From the NCBI GenBank assembly GCA_902539165.1, contig CACBHY010000004.1, positions 62,001-126,000 on the forward strand: a stretch of 64,000 nucleotides of DNA, in the 5' to 3' direction. Position numbers and translations under genes: made by a program. Shown here piece by piece: positions 49,051 to 57,786 of this stretch. The notes beneath the pieces are model-generated. The model ran no database searches. It saw nothing but the letters and a program-made list of their open reading frames with translations, and was not told the DNA's origin. Source of the DNA: an uncultured Pelagibacteraceae bacterium (lineage in GTDB: Bacteria > Pseudomonadota > Alphaproteobacteria > Pelagibacterales > Pelagibacteraceae). Each line of letters begins with the position of its first letter. Positions within the stretch are counted from its first letter, which is position 1.

Positions 49051-49955
49051 TGAGCGATTATTTAAAAGAATTATCTTCAGAATTTAGTGAAAATCTAAAA
49101 TTAAATTATGATTTGAAGAAAATGAATTGGTTTAATATTGGTGGTAAAACAAAAATTTATTATAAAGCGAAAAATTTAAAAGAATTAATCAAGTTTTTAA
49201 AAAAAATAAATAATAAAGAAAAGATTTTTATTTTAGGAGGGGGCTCAAACACATTAATTACAGACAATGATTATGATGGTGTTGTAATTAAATTATTAAA
49301 TAACTTTAATAATATTTCTTTATTATCAGAAGAAATAATAATTGCAGGTAGTGCTGTTAGTGATAAATCGCTATCAGAATTTGCCATTAATAATTGTTTG
49401 GGAGGTTTTGAATTTTTATCATGTATTCCAGGAACAGTTGGCGGTGGAATTAAAATGAATGCAGGATGCTTTGGTAGAGAATTTAAAGATATCCTTATTT
49501 CTATTCAAGCGGTAGATAAATCAGGCAAGGTTTTAACTATTCCAGCTAAAGATATAGATTTTAAATATAGAGAGAGTGGATTATCAGATGATCTTATATT
49601 TTTGAGCGCATCCTTTAAGGGACACAAAAAAGATAAAGTTCTAATTAAGAGCGAAGTTCAAAAATTAGTGAAAAAAAAAGAACAAGCTCAACCTACGAGA
49701 ATAAAAACTAGTGGAAGTACTTTTAAAAATCCTATCAACCAAACTGATAAAAAGGTGTGGCAGTTAATTAGAGAGTCAGTACCACTTGAAAAATCATTTG
49801 GAGATGCGTCAATTTCAGAGAAACATTGTAATTTTTTTGTAAACAAAGGTAATGCTAAATTTAAAGAAATGAGGGATTTGATTAAATTTGTATCTGATTG
49901 TGTTTTCAAAAAAACTGGGATCAAGCTTGAAACAGAAATTAAAATAATTGAATAA
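49050..49955 (+). CDS. murB: UDP-N-acetylenolpyruvoylglucosamine reductase
   Basis: FAD- and NADPH-dependent reductase giving UDP-MurNAc; 301 residues. Seen: NWFNIGGKTKIYYKAKNL, the FAD-binding GGGSNTLI, IPGTVGGGIKMNAGCFGREF, a KYRESGL segment with the active-site Tyr/Arg, SGSTFKNP with the catalytic Ser, and FVNKGNAKF. It starts at the last base of the murC stop (TAATG). Its last 8 nt overlap ddl if that gene starts at 49948. Confidence 0.96.
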   Translation: MSDYLKELSSEFSENLKLNYDLKKMNWFNIGGKTKIYYKAKNLKELIKFLKKINNKEKIFILGGGSNTLITDNDYDGVVIKLLNNFNNISLLSEEIIIAGSAVSDKSLSEFAINNCLGGFEFLSCIPGTVGGGIKMNAGCFGREFKDILISIQAVDKSGKVLTIPAKDIDFKYRESGLSDDLIFLSASFKGHKKDKVLIKSEVQKLVKKKEQAQPTRIKTSGSTFKNPINQTDKKVWQLIRESVPLEKSFGDASISEKHCNFFVNKGNAKFKEMRDLIKFVSDCVFKKTGIKLETEIKIIE

Positions 49956-50871
49956 ATTGAAAAAGAAAATTTTAATAATATCAGGGGGAATTTCAAAAGA
50001 GAGATTAATTAGTCTTGATACTGGATTGCAAGTTGCAAAAGAATTAAGAAAAAATTCATATAATGTTCAAATTTCTGAACCAAATAATAATCTACAAAAA
50101 ATTATTAATAAATTTAATCCTAATGTGATTTTTAATGCATTGCACGGACAGTTTGGAGAAGATGGTTATATTCAAACTATACTCGAAAGGTTTAATATCC
50201 CATATACCCATTCAGGTGTAATTGCCTCTGCAATAGCAATGGATAAAGAAATATCTAAAAAATTATTTATAAAATATAAAATAAATACCCCAAAATTCCT
50301 CACATACTCATTTGATAAAAAAAATTCACAACTAGTTAAAGAAATCAATAGCAAATTAAAATTTCCAGTTGTAGTGAAACCATTAAATGAGGGCTCGAGT
50401 GTAAACGTATATATCTGTAATAGAAAAAATATATTCAAAATTTTAAATTCTCTCAAAAATTACAAAAAGGTAATGATTGAAGAGTTTATAGGAGGTCGAG
50501 AAATACAAGTCGCAATCTTAGGAAATAGAAAATTAGGTGCGATAGAATTAAAACCTAAGAGAAAATTCTATGATTATCAAGCCAAGTATAATACTAACGC
50601 CAAAACACAACATATTATAAAAATCGGTTTACCAAAAAAAAAATTAAATCAAGTTTTAGAGACAGCTTATAAAGCACATAAAATAATTAAATGTAGAGGA
50701 GTTACGAGATCAGACTTTAAATATTTTAACGGTAAATTTTATTTGTTAGAGATAAATACTCAGCCCGGAATGACCAAACTGTCTTTAGTTCCTGAAATAG
50801 CTGCTCACCATGGTATGAGCTTCATAGAATTAATAGAGTGGATATTAGATGATGCATCAACAAAAAGGTAA
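49948..50871 (+). CDS. ddl: D-alanine-D-alanine ligase
   Basis: ATP-grasp ligase that makes the D-Ala-D-Ala dipeptide used by MurF; about 305 residues. Seen: ISGGISKERLISLDTG, ALHGQFGEDGYIQTILE, AMDKEISKKLF, VVKPLNEGSSVNVYI, and LEINTQPGMTKLSLVPEIA. There is no ATG before the conserved N-terminus; TTG codons at 49948 and 49957 are the only reasonable starts, the second being just after the murB stop. The end overlaps ftsQ by 23 nt. Confidence 0.94.
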   Translation: MNKLKKKILIISGGISKERLISLDTGLQVAKELRKNSYNVQISEPNNNLQKIINKFNPNVIFNALHGQFGEDGYIQTILERFNIPYTHSGVIASAIAMDKEISKKLFIKYKINTPKFLTYSFDKKNSQLVKEINSKLKFPVVVKPLNEGSSVNVYICNRKNIFKILNSLKNYKKVMIEEFIGGREIQVAILGNRKLGAIELKPKRKFYDYQAKYNTNAKTQHIIKIGLPKKKLNQVLETAYKAHKIIKCRGVTRSDFKYFNGKFYLLEINTQPGMTKLSLVPEIAAHHGMSFIELIEWILDDASTKR

Positions 50872-51523
50872 AAAAATTTTAATTTATTTCTTTATATTTT
50901 TAATAGTGGGATCAATTAATAACACTGCATTAACAAAAATCAAATTTGAAACAATTAAAAGTATTCAAATCTCAGGATTAAATCAAAAACAAAATATTAG
51001 TCTTTTGGAAAGTATTAAAGAACTAGACTTAAAAAATATTTTTTTTCTTAATGGAAAAGAAATTTCTAAAATAATAAGCTCTAATAGTTTAGTTGAAAAT
51101 TATGAAATATTTAAAAAATATCCATATGCCCTAGATATCAAAATTGAAAGAACTGACTTTTTAGCAAAAATAAATAATAACGGAAAAATATTTCTTATAG
51201 GAAAAAATGGAAAATTATCTGATTTAAAATTCTCAGATAAAGAACTACCTTTTATATTTGGCAAACCAAGGATAGATGAATTTATAAAATTTACTAATAT
51301 AATTGAGGAATCCAAGCTCTCACTTAATCAAGTTAAAAATCTATATTTTTTTCCATCAAAAAGATGGGACTTGAAACTTAAGAATAATTTAATATTAAAA
51401 TTATCAAAGAAGCATACTAAACTTTCTTTAGACCAGGCTTTGGAAATTATAAATGACGATAATTTTAATGATATTAAAGTAGTTGATGCAAGAATTAAAA
51501 ATCAAATCATTTTGAATGACTGA
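50849..51523 (+). CDS. ftsQ: Cell division protein FtsQ
   Basis: Bitopic division protein of 224 residues: a short basic N-terminus, a membrane segment at about 10-26, and a periplasmic POTRA-type domain (FETIKSIQISGLNQKQNISLLESI), followed by a beta-domain part (PYALDIKIERTDFLAKINNNGKIFLIGKNGKL). That pattern and the ddl-ftsQ-ftsA order support the name, though identity is low. The ATG at 50849 is followed by a second at 50852. It overlaps the reduced ftsA gene by 8 nt. Confidence 0.87.
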   Translation: MMHQQKGKKILIYFFIFLIVGSINNTALTKIKFETIKSIQISGLNQKQNISLLESIKELDLKNIFFLNGKEISKIISSNSLVENYEIFKKYPYALDIKIERTDFLAKINNNGKIFLIGKNGKLSDLKFSDKELPFIFGKPRIDEFIKFTNIIEESKLSLNQVKNLYFFPSKRWDLKLKNNLILKLSKKHTKLSLDQALEIINDDNFNDIKVVDARIKNQIILND

Positions 51524-52220
51524 TAAATTAAGTTTTGAAACATATTTAAGTCTTTCTCATAAAAAATTTGAGATTTATTTATTAGATAAAAAAAATTTAA
51601 AGAATATTTATATGGAAGAAGTTTATGTAGAAAATGGTTCAGATTTATTTGATTACAAATTACTAAATAGCTTTCTTGATAAAAATATTTTTAAAATTGA
51701 AAAATTAATTGGTAAATTTTTAAGAGGTATTGTCGTAGTAATAGAAAATGACCAAACTTTAAATTGTTCAATTGGAATAAAGAAAAAAAGTTATGGTGAA
51801 AAAATCACTAAACATTATTTAGAAAGTTCACTAACTGAGCTTAAAGATTTGTTTAAAGAAAATTATCATAATAGAAAAATCATGCATTTTATAGTAAATA
51901 GATGTTTAATAGATGGAATTAATTATTCATCATTTGACAAAGAAATTGATGGTGAGGATATGTATATTGAAGTAATTTTTATTTCTGTTTCAAATATTTT
52001 AATTAAAGAAGTCAGTAATGAATTAGAAAAATATCAAATAAAAATAGATCGTTTATTTGAAAAGAAATATATTAAAAATCTTTTTGAGGGAGAAGATTTA
52101 GATCTATCCTTAATTGCTTTTAAAGTACAAAGCGGTCACAACCACAATGAAATTACTTTAGTTCCAAAAAACCTTAAAAAGACTGGCTTTTTTGAGAAAT
52201 TTTTTCAACTATTTAGTTAA
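51516..52220 (+). CDS. ftsA: Reduced FtsA-like protein: subdomains 1A/1C plus membrane helix, ATPase half missing
   Basis: Lies in the ftsA slot after ftsQ (8-nt overlap) but has 234 residues, against about 400-440 for FtsA. Residues 1-92 resemble subdomain 1A, but the phosphate-1 motif DIGTSK is gone (SLSHKKFEIYLLD). Residues 93-180 match subdomain 1C: MHFIVNRCLIDG, then an acidic stretch, IEVIFISVSN and a helix ending EKYQIKIDRLF. Domain 2 and the other nucleotide loops are absent. The C-terminus, GFFEKFFQLFS (224-234), is an amphipathic helix like the FtsA membrane anchor. I infer a membrane-bound, probably non-ATP-binding divisome linker. No remnant of domain 2 lies downstream. Confidence 0.78.
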   Translation: MTDKLSFETYLSLSHKKFEIYLLDKKNLKNIYMEEVYVENGSDLFDYKLLNSFLDKNIFKIEKLIGKFLRGIVVVIENDQTLNCSIGIKKKSYGEKITKHYLESSLTELKDLFKENYHNRKIMHFIVNRCLIDGINYSSFDKEIDGEDMYIEVIFISVSNILIKEVSNELEKYQIKIDRLFEKKYIKNLFEGEDLDLSLIAFKVQSGHNHNEITLVPKNLKKTGFFEKFFQLFS

Positions 52221-52284
52221 TATAGTCATATCTGGTAATATTTGTTGTTTTTAATTAGTTAATTTAACAATTTAAAAACTTAAT

Positions 52285-53205
52285 ATGTCTTACTTAAATC
52301 AAAAAACGCTTAAAAATTCAATTACATTTAGTGGCGTAGGTTTGCACACAGGTTTAGATGTGAAAGTATGCATCAAACCCTCATCTCCCAACACTGGGAT
52401 AATTTTTAAGAGAATTGATTTACAAAAGAATAATATTGTTCATCCAAATTTTTTGAATGTAAGTAGCACTTCGTTAAATACAACCATTGCAAATGAATAC
52501 GGTGTTAAAGTTTCAACCATTGAACATTTAATGGGAGCTTTGTTTGGTTTAGGAATTGACAATGCCTTAATAGAAATAGACAACGAGGAAGTTCCAATTC
52601 TAGATGGCTCTGCTAAGGAATTCATTGAAAAAATTATCCCTGCAGGATTTGAAGTAAGTGAAGCTCCAATTAAAATTATTAAAATTAATAAAAAAATTGA
52701 ATTTAACGACAGAAATAGATTAATTTCTATTGAACCCTCAAAATTAAGTTTAGATATAGAATTTAAATTAGACTATGAAAATCCAGTTATAGGAAAACAA
52801 AAAAATAAAATTAGTGTTTATCAAGATAATTTAGAAGATATTTTTAATTCACGAACTTTTTGCTTATACGAAGACATTGAGGCAATTAAAAAAGTAGGAT
52901 TAGCCAAAGGTGGTAGTTTAGAAAATGCAATAGTTGTTAAGAAAGACAAAATTTTAAATTCAGATGGTTTGAGAAATCATAAAGAATTTGTTAATCACAA
53001 AATACTTGACTGTATTGGAGACTTATATACTTCAGGATACAGAATTATTGGAAGTGTAAAATGTTCAAAGGGAGGACATTTTTTAACTAATGAACTTTTG
53101 AAAAAAGTATTTAAAAATAGTGAAAATTTTTCTATAATTGAAATACAGGAAAGAAATTTACCACACACTTTAATCAATAGAAGTCTTTTAAAATCTATAG
53201 CATAG
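52285..53205 (+). CDS. lpxC: UDP-3-O-acyl-N-acetylglucosamine deacetylase
   Basis: Zinc deacetylase, the committed step of lipid A synthesis; 306 residues. Seen: TLKNSITFSGVGLHTG, STIEHLMGALFGLGIDNA with the first Zn His, PILDGSAKEF, SRTFCLYEDIEAIKK, LRNHKEFVNHKILDCIGDLY with the other Zn ligands (HxxxD), and GGHFLTNELLKK with the catalytic His. It follows the reduced ftsA by 64 nt; ftsZ, which normally separates them, is absent here. It implies an LPS-bearing outer membrane. Confidence 0.96.
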   Translation: MSYLNQKTLKNSITFSGVGLHTGLDVKVCIKPSSPNTGIIFKRIDLQKNNIVHPNFLNVSSTSLNTTIANEYGVKVSTIEHLMGALFGLGIDNALIEIDNEEVPILDGSAKEFIEKIIPAGFEVSEAPIKIIKINKKIEFNDRNRLISIEPSKLSLDIEFKLDYENPVIGKQKNKISVYQDNLEDIFNSRTFCLYEDIEAIKKVGLAKGGSLENAIVVKKDKILNSDGLRNHKEFVNHKILDCIGDLYTSGYRIIGSVKCSKGGHFLTNELLKKVFKNSENFSIIEIQERNLPHTLINRSLLKSIA

Positions 53206-53252
53206 AACATATAGAACTTTCAAATTTTGCTTGAAAACTATATATATGTTTT

Positions 53253-54092
53253 ATGAACTACTCTAAAATACAATTATTACTAATTCTTTTGGTTATTTTT
53301 GTTTCTTGTTCTAAGAAAGAGCCAGAGGTTAAAAATATAAAGGAAATTAGTCAAGAATTAGAAATGGCGATTGCATATAATGAAGGATACGAAAAACTTA
53401 AAGTTAACGACACCTTCAACGCGGCTCAAAAATTTTTAGAGGCTGAGCTTTTGTTTCCACAATCTGATTGGGCTCCAAAATCAGCCTTAATGGCTTCATA
53501 CTCATACTACTTGCAAAATTATTATTCAGAGGCCATGCTAAATTTAGAGAGATATTTGAAAACTTATCCAAATGATAAAGATATTGTTTACGCACACTAT
53601 TTGATAGGGATATGTTATTATGAACTCATAGAAGATGAAAAAAGAGACATTGATCCTTTAATAAAAGCTAAAGAAAAATTTAATTTAGTAATAAAAAGCT
53701 ATCCTAATACTGATTTTGCTTTAGATGCAAAATTTAAATTAGATCTAATTGAAGATATTCTTGCATCAAAAGAAATGTACTTAGCAAGACACTATCAAAA
53801 AAAAAATAAATGGGTTGCAGCTATAAATAGATATCAAATAATTTTAGAGAATTATAATCAAACAATTTTTGTCGAGGAAGCACTTCATCGTTTGGTAGAA
53901 ATAAATTACAATATTGGACTTTTAGAAGAATCTAAAAAATATGCTAATGTTTTGGGATATAATTACCAATCAAGTGAATGGTACAAGAAATCTTATAAAA
54001 TTTTTAATAAAGATTATAAAGAAATAGTCCCAAAAAAAGTTGATAAAAATAAGAAAGGTGTAATAGAAAAATTTAAAAAAATTTTTGATTAA
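53253..54092 (+). CDS. bamD: Outer-membrane assembly lipoprotein BamD
   Basis: TPR lipoprotein of the BAM complex, which inserts beta-barrel proteins; 279 residues. The lipoprotein signal peptide ends FVSC (Cys19), after which TPR-like repeats follow (AYNEGYEKLKVNDTFNAAQKFLEAELLFPQSDWAPKSALMASYSYYLQNYYSEAMLNLERYLKTYP is the diagnostic stretch, residues about 42-107). It precedes ligA by 1 nt; recN, usually between the two in alphaproteobacteria, is missing. Lgt (4956-5738) would lipidate it. Confidence 0.94.
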   Translation: MNYSKIQLLLILLVIFVSCSKKEPEVKNIKEISQELEMAIAYNEGYEKLKVNDTFNAAQKFLEAELLFPQSDWAPKSALMASYSYYLQNYYSEAMLNLERYLKTYPNDKDIVYAHYLIGICYYELIEDEKRDIDPLIKAKEKFNLVIKSYPNTDFALDAKFKLDLIEDILASKEMYLARHYQKKNKWVAAINRYQIILENYNQTIFVEEALHRLVEINYNIGLLEESKKYANVLGYNYQSSEWYKKSYKIFNKDYKEIVPKKVDKNKKGVIEKFKKIFD

Positions 54093-54093
54093 T

Positions 54094-56121
54094 ATGAGAA
54101 AAAATTTGATCAAAAAAGAATATTTAAAAAAAATTAAACAATTTGAAAATTATAATAAAAAGTATTTTGACGAAAATAAGCCTATAATATCAGATAGTGA
54201 TTTTGACAATCTAAAATATGAAATAATTGAATTAGAAAAAAAATATCAATATTTAAAAAGTAAAAATTCTCCTTCAAATAAAGTTGGTTTTAAACCCTCT
54301 AAAAATTTTAAAAAAGCAAACCATAAAGTTCCAATGCTGTCTCTCTCAAATGCATTTTCAGAAGAAGATTTAATAAATTTTGAGAAGAAAACTGCAAATT
54401 TTCTCTCAGTAAAAAGTGATTTTAAGTTATTTTACAGTGTTGAGCCAAAAATTGATGGTATCTCAGCTTCGTTAACATACGAAAATGGAAATTTCGTTAG
54501 GGGTCTTTCTAGAGGAGACGGTAAAGAAGGTGAGGATATTACTGATAATTTAAATACCATCAAAGATATTCCAAAAAAAATAGTATCAAAAGATTTTCCA
54601 GAAGCAATTGATATTAGAGGAGAAGTTTTTATACGAAATAGTAAATTCGAAAATTTAAGAGATAAATTTGCAAATCCAAGAAATGCTGCTTCAGGCTCAT
54701 TGAGACAAAAAAATCCTGAGGATACTAAAAAAATTCCATTAAATTTTATTGCTTACACTTTTGGTTTTGAAAATGGTTTAAAAGTTGAAAATCAATCCGA
54801 TTTTCTAAAAAAATTGGAAGAATGGGGTTTTAAAATAAATCCTTTGAATAAATTAATTAGCGGAGTTGAAAATTTAATAGACAATTATAATAAAATTGAA
54901 AAAAAAAGAGCTGATTTAGACTTTGATATAGATGGAATTGTATACAAAGTTAATGATTTTGCTCTTCAAAAAAGATTGGGAAATGTTGCTAATGCTCCAA
55001 GATGGGCTGTTGCACATAAATTTTCCTCAAATAAGGCTATATCTCAAATCAAAGATATAGAGATCCAAATTGGAAGAACTGGTGCTTTAACCCCAGTTGC
55101 AAAAATTAAACCAATCAACATTGGTGGAGTACAAGTATCCAACGCAACTTTACACAATGAGGATGAAATTATTAGAAAAGATATTAGGATTGGTGATACT
55201 GTCACTGTAGAAAGAGCTGGGGATGTTATTCCTCATGTTGTTTCAGTTGATACATCAAGGAGAAAAAACATATTAAAGAAATTCATTTTCCCAAAAAAGT
55301 GCCCATGTGGTTATGAAACAATCAAAGAGTTTAATAAAATTACTAAAAAATTCGATGCTGTGAGAAGGTGCCCTGATAGAGGATTTGAATGTAATAGAAT
55401 TGCAAAAGAAAAACTTAAACATTTTGTTTCAAAAGAAGCTTTTAATATTGATGGATTTGGAAAAAAAATTGCAGAAAAGTTTTGGGAACTCAATTTAATT
55501 AGACTTCCACAAGATATTTTTAAATTAGATTATGATAAAATTGAAAAATTGGATGGGTGGGGAAAATTGTCATCGGATAATCTGAGATATTCAGTCGATG
55601 AAAAAAAACAAATTTCTTTAGAAAGATTTATTTATTCACTTGGTATAAGACATATAGGATTAGAAAATGCTAAAATATTAGCAAGATATTTTGAATCTTT
55701 TCAAAAATTCAAAATTTTGTCAAAAAAAAATAATTATAACGATTTATTAAATATCGATGGAATTGGAGAAACGCAGTTAGTTTCTATTAAAAGCTTTTTT
55801 TCAAAAAATATTAATGTAAAAATTTTAAATGAACTAGATAAAGTCTTAAATATACAAGATGCCAAAGCTGTTAATAACAAGGGATTATTGAAAAATATGT
55901 CTTTTTTAGTTACCGGAAAATTAAACAATATTAGTAGAGCGGAGGTAAAATCACTAATCGAAGAAAATTCTGGAACAACAGTGAGCAGTGTTTCTAAAAA
56001 GTTAAATTATTTAATCACTGGCGAAAAACCAACCAAGAAAAAAGTAGAAAGTGCAAAAGCACTAAAGATTAAAATTATAGATCAAGACGAATTTTTAAGA
56101 ATATTAAATAAGACTAGCTAG
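54094..56121 (+). CDS. ligA: NAD-dependent DNA ligase
   Basis: Seals nicks in replication and repair; 675 residues from the ATG at 54094 (a TTG at 54085 is in frame). Domain Ia (YDENKPIISDSDFDNL-like NAD site), the adenylation domain with Lys119 (EPKIDGISASLTYENG), the OB domain (IGRTGALTPVA), a zinc finger, the HhH domain (FNIDGFGKKIAEKF, LLNIDGIGETQL) and a C-terminal BRCT (FLVTGKLNNISRAEVKSLIE) are all seen. The zinc cysteines, 403, 405, 426 and 433, have altered spacing (CxC...Cx6C). The end overlaps pepP by 18 nt. Confidence 0.96.
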   Translation: MRKNLIKKEYLKKIKQFENYNKKYFDENKPIISDSDFDNLKYEIIELEKKYQYLKSKNSPSNKVGFKPSKNFKKANHKVPMLSLSNAFSEEDLINFEKKTANFLSVKSDFKLFYSVEPKIDGISASLTYENGNFVRGLSRGDGKEGEDITDNLNTIKDIPKKIVSKDFPEAIDIRGEVFIRNSKFENLRDKFANPRNAASGSLRQKNPEDTKKIPLNFIAYTFGFENGLKVENQSDFLKKLEEWGFKINPLNKLISGVENLIDNYNKIEKKRADLDFDIDGIVYKVNDFALQKRLGNVANAPRWAVAHKFSSNKAISQIKDIEIQIGRTGALTPVAKIKPINIGGVQVSNATLHNEDEIIRKDIRIGDTVTVERAGDVIPHVVSVDTSRRKNILKKFIFPKKCPCGYETIKEFNKITKKFDAVRRCPDRGFECNRIAKEKLKHFVSKEAFNIDGFGKKIAEKFWELNLIRLPQDIFKLDYDKIEKLDGWGKLSSDNLRYSVDEKKQISLERFIYSLGIRHIGLENAKILARYFESFQKFKILSKKNNYNDLLNIDGIGETQLVSIKSFFSKNINVKILNELDKVLNIQDAKAVNNKGLLKNMSFLVTGKLNNISRAEVKSLIEENSGTTVSSVSKKLNYLITGEKPTKKKVESAKALKIKIIDQDEFLRILNKTS

Positions 56122-57786
56122 CCATTTTTTTTCATTTGAATTTAAATATTTTGATATTTTAGAATACACATTTAAATGATATTTAAATAAATATTTTTTT
56201 TCAAAGTTTGTTAATAGATTGAAATTGATTAAATCTATATCAATAGGAGCCATAGTTAAATTTTCAAAAAACAATTTATTATTTTGCCTTTTTACGTAGA
56301 CTAAATTTTCTATACGAATTCCAAATTTATTTTTTTTGTAAAAACCAGGTTCATTACTTAAAATCATCCCTTCTTTAATTTTTACCTTATTTATCTTGGA
56401 TATTGACTGTGGTCCCTCATGAACATTTAAAAAAAAACCAACACCATGGCCAGTTCCATGTGCATAATCTAAATTGTTTTTTTTAAGGAATTTTCTAGCT
56501 CTAATATCAATTTTTTTTCCAATATTATCCTTTTTTAGATCCGTAGTTGCTACTGCGATATGCCCTTTTAATACCTTGGTGTAAATATTTTTAATATTTT
56601 GGCTTTGTTTAGAGAAACAAAGTGTTCTAGTAACGTCTGTTGTCCCATATTTGTATTGTCCACCAGAGTCACACAAAAATATATCTTTTTTACTAATAAT
56701 CTGACAATTATCTGGTTTCGCTCTATAATGAACTATTGCTCCATTTTTTCCAGTTCCAGCAATTGTATCAAAGCTTGGATAAAGATAATTTTTGTTTTGT
56801 TTTCTAAGTTTTTCTAATTTATTTTGTGCTTGTACTTCGGTGATTTGTTTTTTATTTTTATTCTTTATCCAATATAAAAATTTAGTTAGTGCTGTACCAT
56901 CAGATATATGTGATTTTATCATATGACTGATTTCAGTCTTATTCTTAATTGATTTAAAATAATAAATAGGATCTTCTTTTTTTTTAATCTTGAATTTTGA
57001 TTTAATTAAGTTTTCAAAGTAAATAGAACAAGTGTTTTCATCAATGATAAAATTGTTACCTTTTAATTTTGAGATTTCATTTAAACCTATAATTTGATTG
57101 GAATTAATGATTTTTTGATTAATTAGTTTTTTACATTTTATCTTCTTAGCTATTAAATAAATTCTTTTTGTTTTGCTAACTATCAATCTTGAGTTTGGCA
57201 TAGGAGTATTTGGCCCATCTTTACCCCTAATATTCAAAGTCCAAGCTACATTTTCTGGCGCGCTGATAAATAAATAATCAGAATTATTTTTTTTTAAATA
57301 TCTTGAAACTTTATTTAATTTTGAATTTCGACTTTCTCCAACAATATTTTTATCTAAGTGAAAAAATGGATGTACATCATTGACTTTAAATTTTTCTATT
57401 TGATCTATTAAGTTTTCATTTATAAATTTTACTTCATTAAATTTTAAGAAAAATTTATCAATCTGTTTATAAGTAAATAGTTTTGGATCAATACCAAGTG
57501 TAAGATTTTTAAATAAATTACAATTTATTAATCTTTCACTACCTAATATTTTAAAATTTTTACCACTCTCAATTTGGCTTTGAATCGTATATCTTCCATC
57601 TGTAAATAAGTAATTTTTATTTTTTAAAATAATTGCAAGTCCGGCAGATCCACTGAAATTTGATATTACTTTAAGTCTGTTAATTTTAGAATATTCAGTA
57701 AAATAATCATCATTTTTTGGAATAACATATCCGTCTATGTTGTGTTTTTTAAATTTATTTTTTAAAATTTTAATTTTATCCATCAT
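56104..57786 (-). CDS. pepP: Xaa-Pro aminopeptidase (M24B family)
   Basis: Metallopeptidase removing N-terminal residues next to proline; about 560 residues in the long, three-domain form (creatinase-like N, middle and catalytic parts). Catalytic segments: DSGGQYKYGTTDVTRTL (metal Asp pair), HGTGHGVGFFLNVHEGP (metal His) and GMILSNEPGFYKKNKFGIRIENL (metal Glu residues). I prefer the ATG at 57786, which overlaps the uvrD stop in ATGA; an upstream ATG at 57813 would lie inside uvrD. It converges with ligA. Confidence 0.92.
   Translation of the reverse strand: MMDKIKILKNKFKKHNIDGYVIPKNDDYFTEYSKINRLKVISNFSGSAGLAIILKNKNYLFTDGRYTIQSQIESGKNFKILGSERLINCNLFKNLTLGIDPKLFTYKQIDKFFLKFNEVKFINENLIDQIEKFKVNDVHPFFHLDKNIVGESRNSKLNKVSRYLKKNNSDYLFISAPENVAWTLNIRGKDGPNTPMPNSRLIVSKTKRIYLIAKKIKCKKLINQKIINSNQIIGLNEISKLKGNNFIIDENTCSIYFENLIKSKFKIKKKEDPIYYFKSIKNKTEISHMIKSHISDGTALTKFLYWIKNKNKKQITEVQAQNKLEKLRKQNKNYLYPSFDTIAGTGKNGAIVHYRAKPDNCQIISKKDIFLCDSGGQYKYGTTDVTRTLCFSKQSQNIKNIYTKVLKGHIAVATTDLKKDNIGKKIDIRARKFLKKNNLDYAHGTGHGVGFFLNVHEGPQSISKINKVKIKEGMILSNEPGFYKKNKFGIRIENLVYVKRQNNKLFFENLTMAPIDIDLINFNLLTNFEKKYLFKYHLNVYSKISKYLNSNEKKWLASLI

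Noticed and set aside
51516-52284. Frameshifted or truncated ftsA pseudogene
   Set aside because: The frame ends in a plausible membrane helix, is tightly packed between ftsQ and lpxC, and the remaining 64 nt hold no trace of domain 2, so an intact reduced gene is more likely.
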